A stretch of 64,000 bases of DNA from Blautia hansenii DSM 20583 (lineage in GTDB: Bacteria > Bacillota > Clostridia > Lachnospirales > Lachnospiraceae). How positions within the stretch are numbered: position 1 is the first letter of the stretch; each line of letters begins with the position of its first letter. The DNA is taken from contig NZ_CP022413.2 in the NCBI RefSeq assembly GCF_002222595.2, positions 690,501-754,500 on the forward strand, read 5' to 3'. The notes beneath the pieces are model-generated. The model was not told the DNA's origin and made no database searches. It saw nothing but the letters and a program-made list of their open reading frames with translations. Shown one piece after another: positions 17,603-25,842 of this stretch. The position numbers and the translations under genes were made by a program.

Positions 17603-17983
17603 TTAGAAGTCGTTGAAGTTGTCCGCCTCTGGCTGCACGCCGTTGGCGTTCATCAATTTTATTTTGTTTTCAGCCTTGGCCTTCGTGTAGTAAAAACCGG
17701 TCGCGCTCGCCATTTCAGCGAACACGGCCGGGATCAGGTAGGCGAGGGCTGAGGCGTCCATGGTGGAGTAAATAATCCAGCAGGAAAAGACGGTAATTAA
17801 GATCGTCACGATTGAAGCGCCGCAGAAAATAATTTTTGAAAATTCCATCTTTTTGCTGGTGGCTGCAGCCTCTCTCATTCGTTTGATCTGCTTCCGGAGC
17901 CGATGGTTTTCGGCTGTCAGCTCTCGGATCTGTTCCTCCGGATCTGTTTCGGTTTCTACCGGTTCCAGCGTTTCCTCAGTCAT
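17603..17983 (-). CDS. Phage membrane protein with coiled coil
   Basis: Of 126 residues, 1-45 are acidic then coiled-coil (EEQIRELTAENHRLRKQIKRM). Two hydrophobic segments (about 50-72 and 78-98) are followed by a polar end. A strong TAAGGAGGTGACACC site precedes the ATG. It lies between the retroelement and the endolysin and so may belong to the lysis cassette. No family is recognised. Confidence 0.7.
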   Translation of the reverse strand: MTEETLEPVETETDPEEQIRELTAENHRLRKQIKRMREAAATSKKMEFSKIIFCGASIVTILITVFSCWIIYSTMDASALAYLIPAVFAEMASATGFYYTKAKAENKIKLMNANGVQPEADNFNDF

Positions 17984-17995
17984 GGTGTCACCTCC

Positions 17996-18352
17996 TTAGC
18001 TTTCATAAATAGATTCGATCCCCTGCCTCGTCAGGAAGTCCTTCTGCTCATGTTTGACCTTGGCGGCATAGTCGAGGGCCGCGTGCATATCACCGTTGCA
18101 GTGGGCGTCCGGGATCCGCTGCACGGCTCTGGCCGTGGCTTCTCCGAGGGCGATCGCGGCGTTTACTCCCTGCACTAAAAAAAGCTCCTGCTGTTCGTGG
18201 AGCTTTTCGCGCTTGTCCTGAGCTTCTCGTCGCTGTTTTTCTTCCTTCTCCAGTTTCTTGCTCTGTTTCTGGATTTTCTGCTCGATACACCAGAAGCAGA
18301 ACCCAGTGATCGCCGAAGGAAGGCAGGCGATCAAAACTGATTCAATTCCCAT
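17996..18352 (-). CDS. Small membrane-anchored coiled-coil protein
   Basis: I choose ATG 18352 because GCAGGAGGTGACAC lies just before it. The 118 residues begin with a hydrophobic segment (ESVLIACLPSAITGFCFWCI). A charged coiled coil follows (QKIQKQSKKLEKEEKQRREAQDK), then an Ala-rich region. It overlaps the 3' end of the reverse transcriptase by 22 bp. It could be a holin-like or lysis helper protein; the role is not established. Confidence 0.65.
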   Translation of the reverse strand: MGIESVLIACLPSAITGFCFWCIEQKIQKQSKKLEKEEKQRREAQDKREKLHEQQELFLVQGVNAAIALGEATARAVQRIPDAHCNGDMHAALDYAAKVKHEQKDFLTRQGIESIYES

Positions 18353-19476
18353 TGTGTCACCTCCTGCGGCAGCTCTATGTCTGCCATTTCTTTGCGTTTG
18401 AAAATAATATTTTTCTCGATCCATTTCTGGAGCCCGTGAGTGGAGCAGTGGCCCATAAGTCCGAAGTAGCTCTGCATGGTCGCGTCTACCGCGTCGAAGT
18501 CGATCAGCCCGGCCTCGTACTCTTTCGCTATGTAGCGCATACGTGCCTTCATTTTCTTGACCGACTGAGCTGTCGGTTTGCGGTACCCCGGATAGATTCG
18601 GCAGCCCACGAAGGTGATCCCGTGCTTGACGAGTCCGATCGTGGTTTTGCTGTTCAATTCGAGGTGCAGGACTTCGTTCAGATACTTCTCGATCGCAGCC
18701 CTCCACCGGTTCAGTGTGGCTGCGTCAGGATAGAGCAGCGCCATGTCGTCCATGTATCTGTCGTAAAAATGGGCTTTCAGCTCGTGCTTGATATACTGAT
18801 CCAGCTCATTGAGGCAGACGTTCGCGAGTAGCTGGCTCGTGAGGTTTCCGATCGGCATACCTACCTCGAACAGTCTTTCAGACGGTGGGATCTCGTCGGC
18901 AGACTTTCCCGGAGGCAGTCCAAAGGGTGTATGGTCACAATTTATAATCGTTTCCATAAGCCAGAGGTAGCCGTCCTCGTTCGGGAACTTCCGGCGGAGT
19001 ATGTCGAGCAGTACCCGGTGATCCACCCGGTAAAAATACTTTGATACGTCCAGTTTCAGGTAGTACCAATTGCCCGGCTTCCGATCCACGAGCGTGCACC
19101 AGTATTGAAGCCGGTCGGCTGCTCTGGTGGTTCCTTTTCCCACCCTGCACCCGTAGCTGTGGTATATCATGCCATTGTCGAGGTGTTGGTTTGTCTGGAG
19201 GTAGATCGCCCACTGCACGACACGATCCCGGAAGCCCAGAGCCATGACGAGCCGTTTCTTCGGTTCATGGACGTAAAACTGCCGGTACCGGCCCACTTTG
19301 TAGGCGTGCCAGATCAGGTCGTTTTGTATGCTGATCAGGTTTTCCTCCAGATTCGCCGCGAAGGCGGTCACGTCGTTGCGGTACCACTTCTCGCTTGCTG
19401 CCTCGTGGTATGCGTCCAGAAGATTCTCCCACGAGTATATTCTCTCCAGAAGGGAGGGCTGGTTTCTTGGATCCAT
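18331..19476 (-). CDS. Diversity-generating retroelement reverse transcriptase
   Basis: This is a 381-residue reverse transcriptase without maturase or nuclease domains. Fingers/palm motifs include KLDVSKYFYRVDH. The DGR-type signature is GMPIGNLTSQLLANVCLNELD, and the active site is DRYMDDMALL (about residue 243). DGR enzymes copy template RNA and misincorporate opposite adenines. The start at 19476 follows AAGGAGG; the upstream open frame is read-through from the template. Avd, template and variable copy adjoin it. Confidence 0.95.
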   Translation of the reverse strand: MDPRNQPSLLERIYSWENLLDAYHEAASEKWYRNDVTAFAANLEENLISIQNDLIWHAYKVGRYRQFYVHEPKKRLVMALGFRDRVVQWAIYLQTNQHLDNGMIYHSYGCRVGKGTTRAADRLQYWCTLVDRKPGNWYYLKLDVSKYFYRVDHRVLLDILRRKFPNEDGYLWLMETIINCDHTPFGLPPGKSADEIPPSERLFEVGMPIGNLTSQLLANVCLNELDQYIKHELKAHFYDRYMDDMALLYPDAATLNRWRAAIEKYLNEVLHLELNSKTTIGLVKHGITFVGCRIYPGYRKPTAQSVKKMKARMRYIAKEYEAGLIDFDAVDATMQSYFGLMGHCSTHGLQKWIEKNIIFKRKEMADIELPQEVTQWELNQF

Positions 19477-19757
19477 GTCCTCGTTCCTCCTTGTGTTGTC
19501 ATAATTATGGCCCGCGTTGTGACATTCCTCGGCGAGATCTTTCCTCTGCGGTCGCCACGCCGCAGGATCCGGATCCCCCTTCTGCCCGCATAGCAGACAA
19601 CGGCCAGCCTGCGCGGTTTGCTCGGTGTCCCCGGTGGCCTCCACCGGCAGAGCAGCACGAGCGTGTATCTTTGGCCTTGTCGGCCGGGAAATGCATCCCT
19701 TTTGCCTTGGTGTTTCTGCTGGGCCTTGGCCCTCAGAAAATAAACAAATAAGGTAAG

Positions 19758-19872
19758 AGCGGCACGGAAGCCGATGTTCGTGTTCACATTGCTGCGGGAG
19801 TTGTTGCCGTTGAGGTAGAACACACCAGCGTTCGCACCGTTGTTCCAGTTGCCCCCGCGATACACGCAGCGC
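19758..19872 (-). repeat. DGR template repeat (TR)
   Basis: It is the 115-bp unmutated parent of VR1 and VR2. In coding sense it holds many AAC codons (Asn in WNNGANAG, LNGNNSRSN), the usual design for adenine mutagenesis. The low-variation end TCGGCTTCCGTGCCGCT (coding sense) is shared by all three copies and would be the homology anchor where retrohoming starts. The 427-bp gap 19477-19903 holds only this template and the RNA spacer leading to the reverse transcriptase; no separate gene is seen. Confidence 0.95.
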
Positions 19873-19903
19873 CTCCTTTATCTCGACACATTCCCCACGG
19901 GCT

Positions 19904-20248
19904 TTACTCGTTCGACTTTTTCCAGCCGCCGAGCATACGCCCGATTTCGTTCAGCTCCTTGCTCCATATTTCGTGGAGCCCCGGAGAGATCAGGCGATCC
20001 TCCGGAGAAACTGCTGTGTCTACGAGAGAGCGCAGCACGTCCAGCTTGGTGTCCATTTTGTTCTGGAGTTCTACCCGGCGCGAGCCTCTGGCCCGGTTGG
20101 CCTCAATGCAGAGCTCCAGCATATCCATGAACGCCGCCGTCATGTGCTTGCGATACTCGAATTTTTCGGGTTTTCTCATATTTGCGGTGCGTTCGCTCAC
20201 CCGGATCATGCTCCGAACGATACGCTGCCGCAGTTGTAAGTTGTCCAT
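19904..20248 (-). CDS. avd: DGR accessory variability determinant (Avd)
   Basis: This 114-residue, nearly all-helical, basic protein lies between the target and the template. It matches the four-helix-bundle Avd/S23-like family in size and pattern (RKHMTAAFMDMLELCIEANRARGSRRVELQNKM). Avd binds the reverse transcriptase and template RNA and is needed for cDNA priming in studied DGRs. AAGGAGTAACAAC precedes the ATG. Confidence 0.88.
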   Translation of the reverse strand: MDNLQLRQRIVRSMIRVSERTANMRKPEKFEYRKHMTAAFMDMLELCIEANRARGSRRVELQNKMDTKLDVLRSLVDTAVSPEDRLISPGLHEIWSKELNEIGRMLGGWKKSNE

Positions 20249-20270
20249 GTTGTTACTCCTTAAAAGGGTA

Positions 20271-20295
20271 GAGGGTGGCTTGGTGGGCCACCCTC
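20271..20295 (-). other. Hairpin downstream of VR1
   Basis: GAGGGTGGC pairs perfectly with GCCACCCTC around a 7-nt loop, 46 bp past the VR1 anchor and just before avd. It could be the DGR target-recognition hairpin or a weak terminator; on the minus strand it is followed by TACCCTTTT. Confidence 0.6.
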
Positions 20296-20319
20296 ATGCC
20301 AGATTTTCAGATTGCCAGA

Positions 20320-21417
20320 TTACCGGATTTCCGGGATATAAGCGGCACGGAAGCCGAGGTACGTGGACACACCGCTGCGGGAGCCGGTGCCGTAGAGGTA
20401 GAACACACCAGCGTACGCACCGCCGTTCCAGTCGCCCCCGCGATACACGCAGCGCTCGGCTACGCCGTTATTCCACCACATGTAGTCGCCCTCGTATACG
20501 TCAGTAGTGACGTCAGAGTCCGGGAGAAGGGCGAGAGCGCGCAGCATAACTTTGGCAGCGTCTCCGATCGAGCTGTCGGCAGCAACCTGATAAAAGGCGC
20601 AGCTTCGGCTTTCATCTTTGGCGTTGGTGATCGAAGTAGAGTACGTCCACTTGTTGTTCACATAGTCCAGTTTTACGGTTTTACCGGAAACATGGGCGGA
20701 GCTGTCGGTCGTCTTGCTCTCAGGATCCACGAGGGCGCCGTCTGCGGCGTTGATAGCCTTCCAGCATGTGCTCGTTGCGTTCTGAGGGTTGTCCGGATCG
20801 GCTGCGTCGTTGTTTGCAAGGATCTGAAGCTCGCCCCAAACAAGGCGGATTCCTCCCTGCCATTCCCACACGTTGCCGTTCAGATCCCAGATACCAGCCA
20901 TGGTCTTGTCGTGGCTCCATGAGATCGGGCCGGTACCAGTTGCAACTCTCGCGATCTTGCCGCTTTCGTAGTAGCTCGGCACGGCTTTGTAATTACTTTC
21001 GCGGCTGTCTTTGCCGTAGTTGTTGTTACCATACGGGAGGAAGCCGTTTTTCTTGCACCAGAGAGCGATCGCGGCCCATTCTGCGTTAGTGCTCAGGTGC
21101 CAGCCTGCGCCCTTGGCCTCGCAGCGTGCGCGTGCGGTGTCGAAGTTGATACTTGCGGTCGGATCTTCGCCCGGCAGGCTGTACGCTACGGAGTTGTAAA
21201 CCTTGGCCTGATACTTGCCGTAGTAAAAGCCGGGGATTTCCACGCCGTTGACGATAAAGGCCGGGTGGGTGCTGTCATTTCCGCCGGTGAGTACGTCCGA
21301 GTTCTTAAACTTCGGGATATACACCAGAACGGAAGGGAGATCGGTGTCGTCTGTCTTGACGACGTTGTTCGGGCAGATCATTTTTACTGCCAGATTGGTG
21401 AGGTCAAAATTTGCCAT
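20320..21417 (-). CDS. DGR-diversified tail-tip/receptor-binding protein
   Basis: This 365-residue protein has a formylglycine-generating-enzyme/C-type-lectin-like fold. WHLSTNAEWAAIALW, GNVWEWQGG and the C-terminal YRGGDW...SRS...LGFRAA strands are visible. VR1 covers residues about 321-359 and ends 7 codons before the stop. It lies at the end of the tail genes, so it most likely displays the variable surface at the tail tip for host binding. No membrane segment is seen. AAAGGAG precedes the ATG. Confidence 0.9.
   Translation of the reverse strand: MANFDLTNLAVKMICPNNVVKTDDTDLPSVLVYIPKFKNSDVLTGGNDSTHPAFIVNGVEIPGFYYGKYQAKVYNSVAYSLPGEDPTASINFDTARARCEAKGAGWHLSTNAEWAAIALWCKKNGFLPYGNNNYGKDSRESNYKAVPSYYESGKIARVATGTGPISWSHDKTMAGIWDLNGNVWEWQGGIRLVWGELQILANNDAADPDNPQNATSTCWKAINAADGALVDPESKTTDSSAHVSGKTVKLDYVNNKWTYSTSITNAKDESRSCAFYQVAADSSIGDAAKVMLRALALLPDSDVTTDVYEGDYMWWNNGVAERCVYRGGDWNGGAYAGVFYLYGTGSRSGVSTYLGFRAAYIPEIR
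20341..20455 (-). repeat. DGR variable repeat 1 (VR1)
   Basis: It aligns with the template over 115 bp without gaps. By hand I count 14 differences, all at template adenines (coding sense). They change about ten residues, mostly Asn to Asp, Gly, Tyr, Thr or Ser. Confidence 0.95.
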
Positions 21418-21437
21418 TTTCTTGTGCTCCTTTCTGC

Positions 21438-21806
21438 TTATTCAATGCTCCAGAGGATCAGCTTCACCTCTGCCATGTCGAGCGGGTTCTTTGTGCGCTC
21501 TACGGTCTGGCGGTTGGTATCGCCGGACTCGTCGGCGCCTTCCTGCGGTTCGATCGGTGTCTCGGTATAGGTTGCGGCCGGGATCTCGATCTGGGCCACA
21601 TAGCGGCCGCCGGGCTGGGTGCCGAGCATGAGATCACCGCCGCGATCCATGCACACGTCGAGGGTGCGGGCCTCGTCGCCCTGATACTTGGTAACCTTGA
21701 CGCTGAGCGCGTCGTCGTCGAAGCTGAGACGGTAGCCGTCCTGCTCCCACTGGATCTTTTCGCCGGTGTTCTTCTCGATCACCTGCACGTCGTTGATTTT
21801 TGCCAT
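21438..21806 (-). CDS. Phage tail-end structural protein, unknown
   Basis: This 122-residue soluble protein has an AAAGGAGG site. It opens MAKINDVQVIEKNTGEKIQW, and much of it looks beta-rich. It sits between a fibre-like gene and the DGR target, so it may connect or chaperone the tip protein. No family is recognised. Confidence 0.7.
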   Translation of the reverse strand: MAKINDVQVIEKNTGEKIQWEQDGYRLSFDDDALSVKVTKYQGDEARTLDVCMDRGGDLMLGTQPGGRYVAQIEIPAATYTETPIEPQEGADESGDTNRQTVERTKNPLDMAEVKLILWSIE

Positions 21807-21809
21807 GGT

Positions 21810-22235
21810 TTATTTACCTCCTTTGATTCTTAAAATAAGGGTGGCGCTCTCGGCGCTTCCGTCGTACTTGACCTTGAAGCCGTTGAGCTGCTTGTCGTAG
21901 ATCTGGATCTCGCCGACGTTTCCGGTGTGGGCCTGAATATCCACGTCCACGGTGTAGTCTGTGTTGTCGCGAGTGATCGCAAGGCTCACGGTCTTGGTGG
22001 AGTTGTTGAACGGATAGCTCGCCGTGTTTTTCAGTTCTACGACGTGGCGCTCGATCTCTGTCTGAGACTGGAGCTCTCCGGCTGCGATCAGGAGCATGGC
22101 AGCGGCCACGCTGGCGTCTGTGATCCCGCTCTCCATGTTGTTGAAGTGGGCGGCGCTCTGATCGGTTCCGGCTTGAATGACCTCGCCGCTATCGACGTCT
22201 ACCACTTTGTCGAGCCATTTTGTTGCGTTATACAT
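21810..22235 (-). CDS. Probable tail fibre or tip-associated protein
   Basis: The 141-residue product begins YNATKWLDKVVDVDSGEVIQAG and HFNNMESGI. This pattern is common at the start of short fibre proteins of Firmicutes phages. The C-terminal half looks beta-rich. It lies 3 bp from the following gene in a tight string, with GGAAGGAGG before the ATG. Role inferred from position. Confidence 0.65.
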   Translation of the reverse strand: MYNATKWLDKVVDVDSGEVIQAGTDQSAAHFNNMESGITDASVAAAMLLIAAGELQSQTEIERHVVELKNTASYPFNNSTKTVSLAITRDNTDYTVDVDIQAHTGNVGEIQIYDKQLNGFKVKYDGSAESATLILRIKGGK

Positions 22236-22255
22236 GTGTCTGCTTCCTCCTTCCT

Positions 22256-22567
22256 TTATGCTGTGACTTCATAGATCGGGATCGTGATCTTGATCATGGT
22301 TCCCTGTCCGGCCACTTTGTTGATAGTTCTCTGCTGGTATGCTGCCTGCTCCCCGTAGGTGTCGATCAGACGGGAGGCGTTGATCGTGCAGGCGATAGAG
22401 TCCAGCGTCGGGAACGTCGCCATAACTACCACGTTTTCGCCTTCGATCTTTTTCTGGTTGATCGTTCCGCGGTGCCATGTGCCATTTGTCTGAGCCTCGA
22501 CATAGGCGAGAGAGCGGAGCCACTGCTGCCGCCTTCGTCCCATGTAGGCTTCGCCGAAGTATGCCAT
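22256..22567 (-). CDS. Small tail-region protein, unknown
   Basis: This 103-residue protein opens MAYFGEAYMGRRRQQWL, basic then beta-rich (TINQKKIEGENVVVMATFP). GAAAGGAGG precedes the ATG. It sits between tail protein I and fibre-like genes. No family is recognised. Confidence 0.65.
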   Translation of the reverse strand: MAYFGEAYMGRRRQQWLRSLAYVEAQTNGTWHRGTINQKKIEGENVVVMATFPTLDSIACTINASRLIDTYGEQAAYQQRTINKVAGQGTMIKITIPIYEVTA

Positions 22568-22586
22568 TTTGTGCCCTCCTTTCGGT

Positions 22587-23492
22587 TTATTCCCCGCAGC
22601 GCTTAGTTCCGCATTTTACGAACGGATAGCAGAACAGGGCCGCCTTTTCGTTCGTGGCTGCTGCGCGTTTTATAACTGAGCCCAACGTCCCCGGCCGTGG
22701 AGTTATTCCACATTCAGGGTAGTTGTAGCGGAACGCCTCGGTGTCAGGCTCGGCTGCAGCCGCTTGCTTTACGACGGCGCCGAGTGTTCCGGGCTGCGGA
22801 TATGTTCCGCAGGTTGTGGTTCCGGCGTGAGTGTAGTCGTATAGGTACGGCTTCACTTCCGGATCTGTTTCAATGCTCGGCTTTATCACGAAGCCGATCG
22901 TGGCCGTTCGCGGGTTGGTACCGCATTTCACAAAATCATAACGGTGCAGCTCCGTGTTTAGCGCACACTCAATGCCGGGATCCGGCCCCTGCTGCCAGTA
23001 ATAGAAAACGCCCGCGATATGCGAGCGCACATTTTTGGCAGCCTGAACGGCGTCAACAAATTTATTAAAATTTTCGCCGTCGGTGTTCGCGTTTGTGGTT
23101 AGAGCCGCGAAGGTGTACGGGGAGTCGTCCATCTCGAACCACTCCATGACGTAGCCCTCGCCGAAGTATGCGCCGATCAGACGCTCAACGGCCCACTTGG
23201 TACCGCGTTTTCTTTTGATCTGCTGCGCGAGCTTGATTGTGTTCCGCTTCTCTGTCAGGCTCATGCCTTCGGAGTCGTACCAGTCAATGTCCAGCTCCCA
23301 CGCCATTTCGTTGCACTCCGCCTCTGTGAGCTCGTCTACCTTGTCCCATGTGCGGATTGTGGCCAGACGTTTGCCCGGCTCACCTATGAGCTTGTTCACG
23401 GCCTTGCTGAGTGCGATCGCTGCCTCGTCGTCCTGCATGAAGGCGGGCAGCAGTTTTATAAAATCCATGTTTGACACTTTCATGCCGCCCAT
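22587..23492 (-). CDS. Tail protein I (P2 gpI family) with C-terminal repeats
   Basis: The N-terminal half matches the baseplate protein I pattern: FIKLLPAFMQDD, then WELDIDWYD, then KRGTKWAVERLIGAYFG. From about residue 195 a unit of roughly 45 residues is repeated three times, with CGTNPRTATIGFVIK, CGTYPQPGTLGAVVK and CGITPRPGTLGSVIK, and a final partial CGTKRCG. I use ATG 23492 (8 bases after AAAGGAGG) rather than an upstream GTG. It follows gene J, as in P2. Confidence 0.85.
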   Translation of the reverse strand: MGGMKVSNMDFIKLLPAFMQDDEAAIALSKAVNKLIGEPGKRLATIRTWDKVDELTEAECNEMAWELDIDWYDSEGMSLTEKRNTIKLAQQIKRKRGTKWAVERLIGAYFGEGYVMEWFEMDDSPYTFAALTTNANTDGENFNKFVDAVQAAKNVRSHIAGVFYYWQQGPDPGIECALNTELHRYDFVKCGTNPRTATIGFVIKPSIETDPEVKPYLYDYTHAGTTTCGTYPQPGTLGAVVKQAAAAEPDTEAFRYNYPECGITPRPGTLGSVIKRAAATNEKAALFCYPFVKCGTKRCGE

Positions 23493-23506
23493 GCTGTCCA
23501 CCTCCT

Positions 23507-24853
23507 TTATCCTCTGACGATATGCTTCACGGTCTTTTTACCGGAGAACTTGGCCACGGTCGTGCTGTTGAGCTCGGTGTATTCCGGTTTGATGATCTGC
23601 ACGCGGGTGGCTCCGATCAGATCGTCGGCCCAGTCGGGGCAGAGGATCCGCTTCCGGAGCTCGTCTGGGTTTATGTCCTGATTCAGTGTGGAGCCCTGCC
23701 AGTTGATATACTGATCAATAGCCCCGCCGGATCCTTCCACGTTCTGCACTACTTCTGACTCGTTGGCTTTAGTGGTGTAATAGGTGAGCTCTATGTCATA
23801 CTCGTGAGTTTCCGGAGCTTCCACCGTTACCATGTCAGTGAGAGGGCGAACGTCGTCCGCAGAGCAGGCAGCCAGCACGTCGGCCAGCACTTCCTCGCTC
23901 GGAATCTGTCCTCCGGCGCAGATCGGCACGATCTTGACACGGCCGTACATATTGCGGCCGATCTGGATCTTTACCGCCTCGGCTCCAGCGAGAGATCCGG
24001 AGAGTGAGAGAGTCAGAAGCTCGTCTGCATACTCGGCCGTATAGTCGGCCCCTGCTGTGGCTTCGGATCCGTCACTCAGGAAAACCACCAGAGTGTCCGG
24101 CAGGAGATTGGCGCCACCTTGGAAGGCGTGCCCGGCGTATGTTTTCAGAGTTCTGGTGATTGTTTCCTTTTCGGATTCCACCACCGCGTCCGTGACGAGA
24201 GAGTTCGCGGACAGCGCCCAGTATTTGTAGGCTTTGGCCGGGCCTGCGGTGCTGAGTTTGTTCTCAGCCTCTCGGATTCTCTCACGGTACGGTTCGTCCT
24301 CCTCACGGTCGCCTCCGCCTTCTGTTATGGTCAGGTTTGTTACTCCGTCGAGCAGTGGAACGTCGGAGACGTCCACGATCTCGGAGATCTCGCCCTCGTC
24401 TATGTTGTTGTAGTCCGTGCCGCCTTCCTCGGCGGTTGCTGCCACGTCCACATAGAGGCTACCTGCATAAAGCACGGCTGTGGTGTCTGTCAGGAAATAG
24501 TGAACGAAGTCACCAGTTACTCGAAGTCCGGCCGGTATAATGATATTAGAGCCCACCGCTTCGGTAACTGTGAACCGTAGGGTGGTAGTGGCATAGGTAG
24601 GATCGAGACGGATCACGTCTCTGTTTTCTCCCAGAGCGTCCAGAACAGTGCCCCTTGCATATCGGAGCATTTTCTGGCGGCAGGCGTCGTTTACTGTGTT
24701 GTAAACAGTGACGATCACCTTCGCCATGGTGTCGCCGAAGATTCGGCGCTCGTCACCGGGGTAGAGAGGCTCGCCGACGCCGTTCTCTAATTCTTCCAGT
24801 ATGTCGGTGTAGATTGTTTCGTCGGTTGTCTCTATGAATTTGAGCTCGCTCAT
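23507..24853 (-). CDS. Baseplate J-like protein (P2 gpJ / Mu gp47 family)
   Basis: The 448-residue baseplate wedge protein has the typical order: helical N-terminus (DERRIFGDTMAKVIVTVYN), Gly/Ala beta region, and EEDEPYRERIREAENKLSTAGPAKAYKYWA. The late part has the SEEVLADVLAACSADDVRPLTDMV segment. Its ATG overlaps the stop of gene W (ATGA). It forms the baseplate core of a contractile tail. Confidence 0.92.
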   Translation of the reverse strand: MSELKFIETTDETIYTDILEELENGVGEPLYPGDERRIFGDTMAKVIVTVYNTVNDACRQKMLRYARGTVLDALGENRDVIRLDPTYATTTLRFTVTEAVGSNIIIPAGLRVTGDFVHYFLTDTTAVLYAGSLYVDVAATAEEGGTDYNNIDEGEISEIVDVSDVPLLDGVTNLTITEGGGDREEDEPYRERIREAENKLSTAGPAKAYKYWALSANSLVTDAVVESEKETITRTLKTYAGHAFQGGANLLPDTLVVFLSDGSEATAGADYTAEYADELLTLSLSGSLAGAEAVKIQIGRNMYGRVKIVPICAGGQIPSEEVLADVLAACSADDVRPLTDMVTVEAPETHEYDIELTYYTTKANESEVVQNVEGSGGAIDQYINWQGSTLNQDINPDELRKRILCPDWADDLIGATRVQIIKPEYTELNSTTVAKFSGKKTVKHIVRG

Positions 24854-25131
24854 GCGTCCTCGTCCTCCTTTCTTTGGATAATGTTCACGATCATGCCGAA
24901 GTCGCCAGAGAAGGCAGCCGCCGGATCTGAGGCGATACTGTCAGACTCAACGCGGGGCTCGAAGGTTTCCAGAACCCACTCCGCGTCAGCCACGGCCTCG
25001 TCGGTCGCGTTCGGTTTGTCGATCAGAGTCCCGTCAACGCCGCGCACGCGATCGTATGCGACTTCACCGCGGACGATCCTCAGTAGATTGGCGGCGCACA
25101 CTTCTGGGCTCCCGTTTCCGCTTGCTCTCAT
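24850..25131 (-). CDS. Baseplate wedge protein, gpW/gp25 family
   Basis: This 93-residue protein has AANLLRIVRGEVAYDRVRG near its start, as in the gp25-like lysozyme-fold baseplate proteins. The catalytic glutamate is not obvious, as in many structural members. It precedes gene J, as in P2. The neighbouring junction is translationally coupled. Confidence 0.8.
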   Translation of the reverse strand: MRASGNGSPEVCAANLLRIVRGEVAYDRVRGVDGTLIDKPNATDEAVADAEWVLETFEPRVESDSIASDPAAAFSGDFGMIVNIIQRKEDEDA

Positions 25132-25143
25132 GGCGTCACCTCC

Positions 25144-25830
25144 TTATGCGAGAGTTACTTCGGACAGATACACCCAGCTATTGATCCCGTTAGGGTGGCC
25201 CAGTAGCACCTTGTTTTGGCTGCTCTTGATCTGGCTCACCCTATGCTTTCGTTGTTTTACCCAGTTTGGTATCTTCTGGCCGGTTGCGTACCTGCTGCCG
25301 GTCGGCTTCACATAGTCGCCGACTTTGATCGTTTTCTTTGTGGCCTTTTTGGCCGCTGTGTTGGTTGTTTTCTTGACGGACTTCGAGGCGGTGCTCGCTT
25401 TCACATTTAGCGCGGTGGTGCTTACCTTCACGCTGGTGGTGGCCGGATCGTATTCCTTGAATGTGAAGGAAAGAGTGGCCAGAAGCAGCCGCCCCTTGCC
25501 GTCCACCTTTGTGTTGCTTACCGCGACTTTTCGGAGCTGGAGCTTCGGCCCCAGCTTCTTGCCGCCGAGATAGAAATAATTCACTTTTGTGACGAGAGCC
25601 TTCCAGCTCTGGATCTCCGCCCATACGTCAACGCCTGCGCCTGAGTGCAGCACGGTGGTGAATGAGAGAGGGAAAAGCTCGGTGCCTCGTTCGTTAGTCG
25701 TCTTTTTGTCCTCGGTGCTGGTGTTTTCGTCGGCCACCTGCTCGTAGGAAAAGGCCAGCCCCTCCAGCGCGACGACTTGCTTTGATGATACGGCCCATTT
25801 TTTTGAGCCCCACTGTGCCATTGTTGGCAT
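25144..25830 (-). CDS. Tail protein (gpU-like N-terminus) with SH3-like C-terminus
   Basis: Residues 1-125 resemble gpU-type tail proteins (MAQWGSKKWAVSSKQVVALEGLAFSYEQ). Residues about 130-165 form an Ala/Lys/Thr linker. The last about 60 residues (KVGDYVKPTGSRYATGQKIPNW) form an SH3-like module of the kind found at endolysin C-termini, including this phage's own endolysin in outline. The fusion could place a wall-binding module in the tail. gpU assignment is moderate. Confidence 0.65.
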   Translation of the reverse strand: MPTMAQWGSKKWAVSSKQVVALEGLAFSYEQVADENTSTEDKKTTNERGTELFPLSFTTVLHSGAGVDVWAEIQSWKALVTKVNYFYLGGKKLGPKLQLRKVAVSNTKVDGKGRLLLATLSFTFKEYDPATTSVKVSTTALNVKASTASKSVKKTTNTAAKKATKKTIKVGDYVKPTGSRYATGQKIPNWVKQRKHRVSQIKSSQNKVLLGHPNGINSWVYLSEVTLA

Positions 25831-25842
25831 GGCTGTACCTCC

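Larger units (their letters stand above)
18331..21417 (-). other. Diversity-generating retroelement cassette
   Basis: The transcript order is target protein with VR1, hairpin, Avd, template repeat, reverse transcriptase. This is a classic compact DGR layout. A second variable copy lies far away at 58337-58441. All observed differences between template and copies are at template adenines (coding strand). Confidence 0.95.

Noticed and set aside
19368..19865. A minus-strand frame beginning MYRGGNWNNGANAG
   Set aside because: This is the template repeat read through into the spacer, not a protein gene; no proper start or ribosome site.
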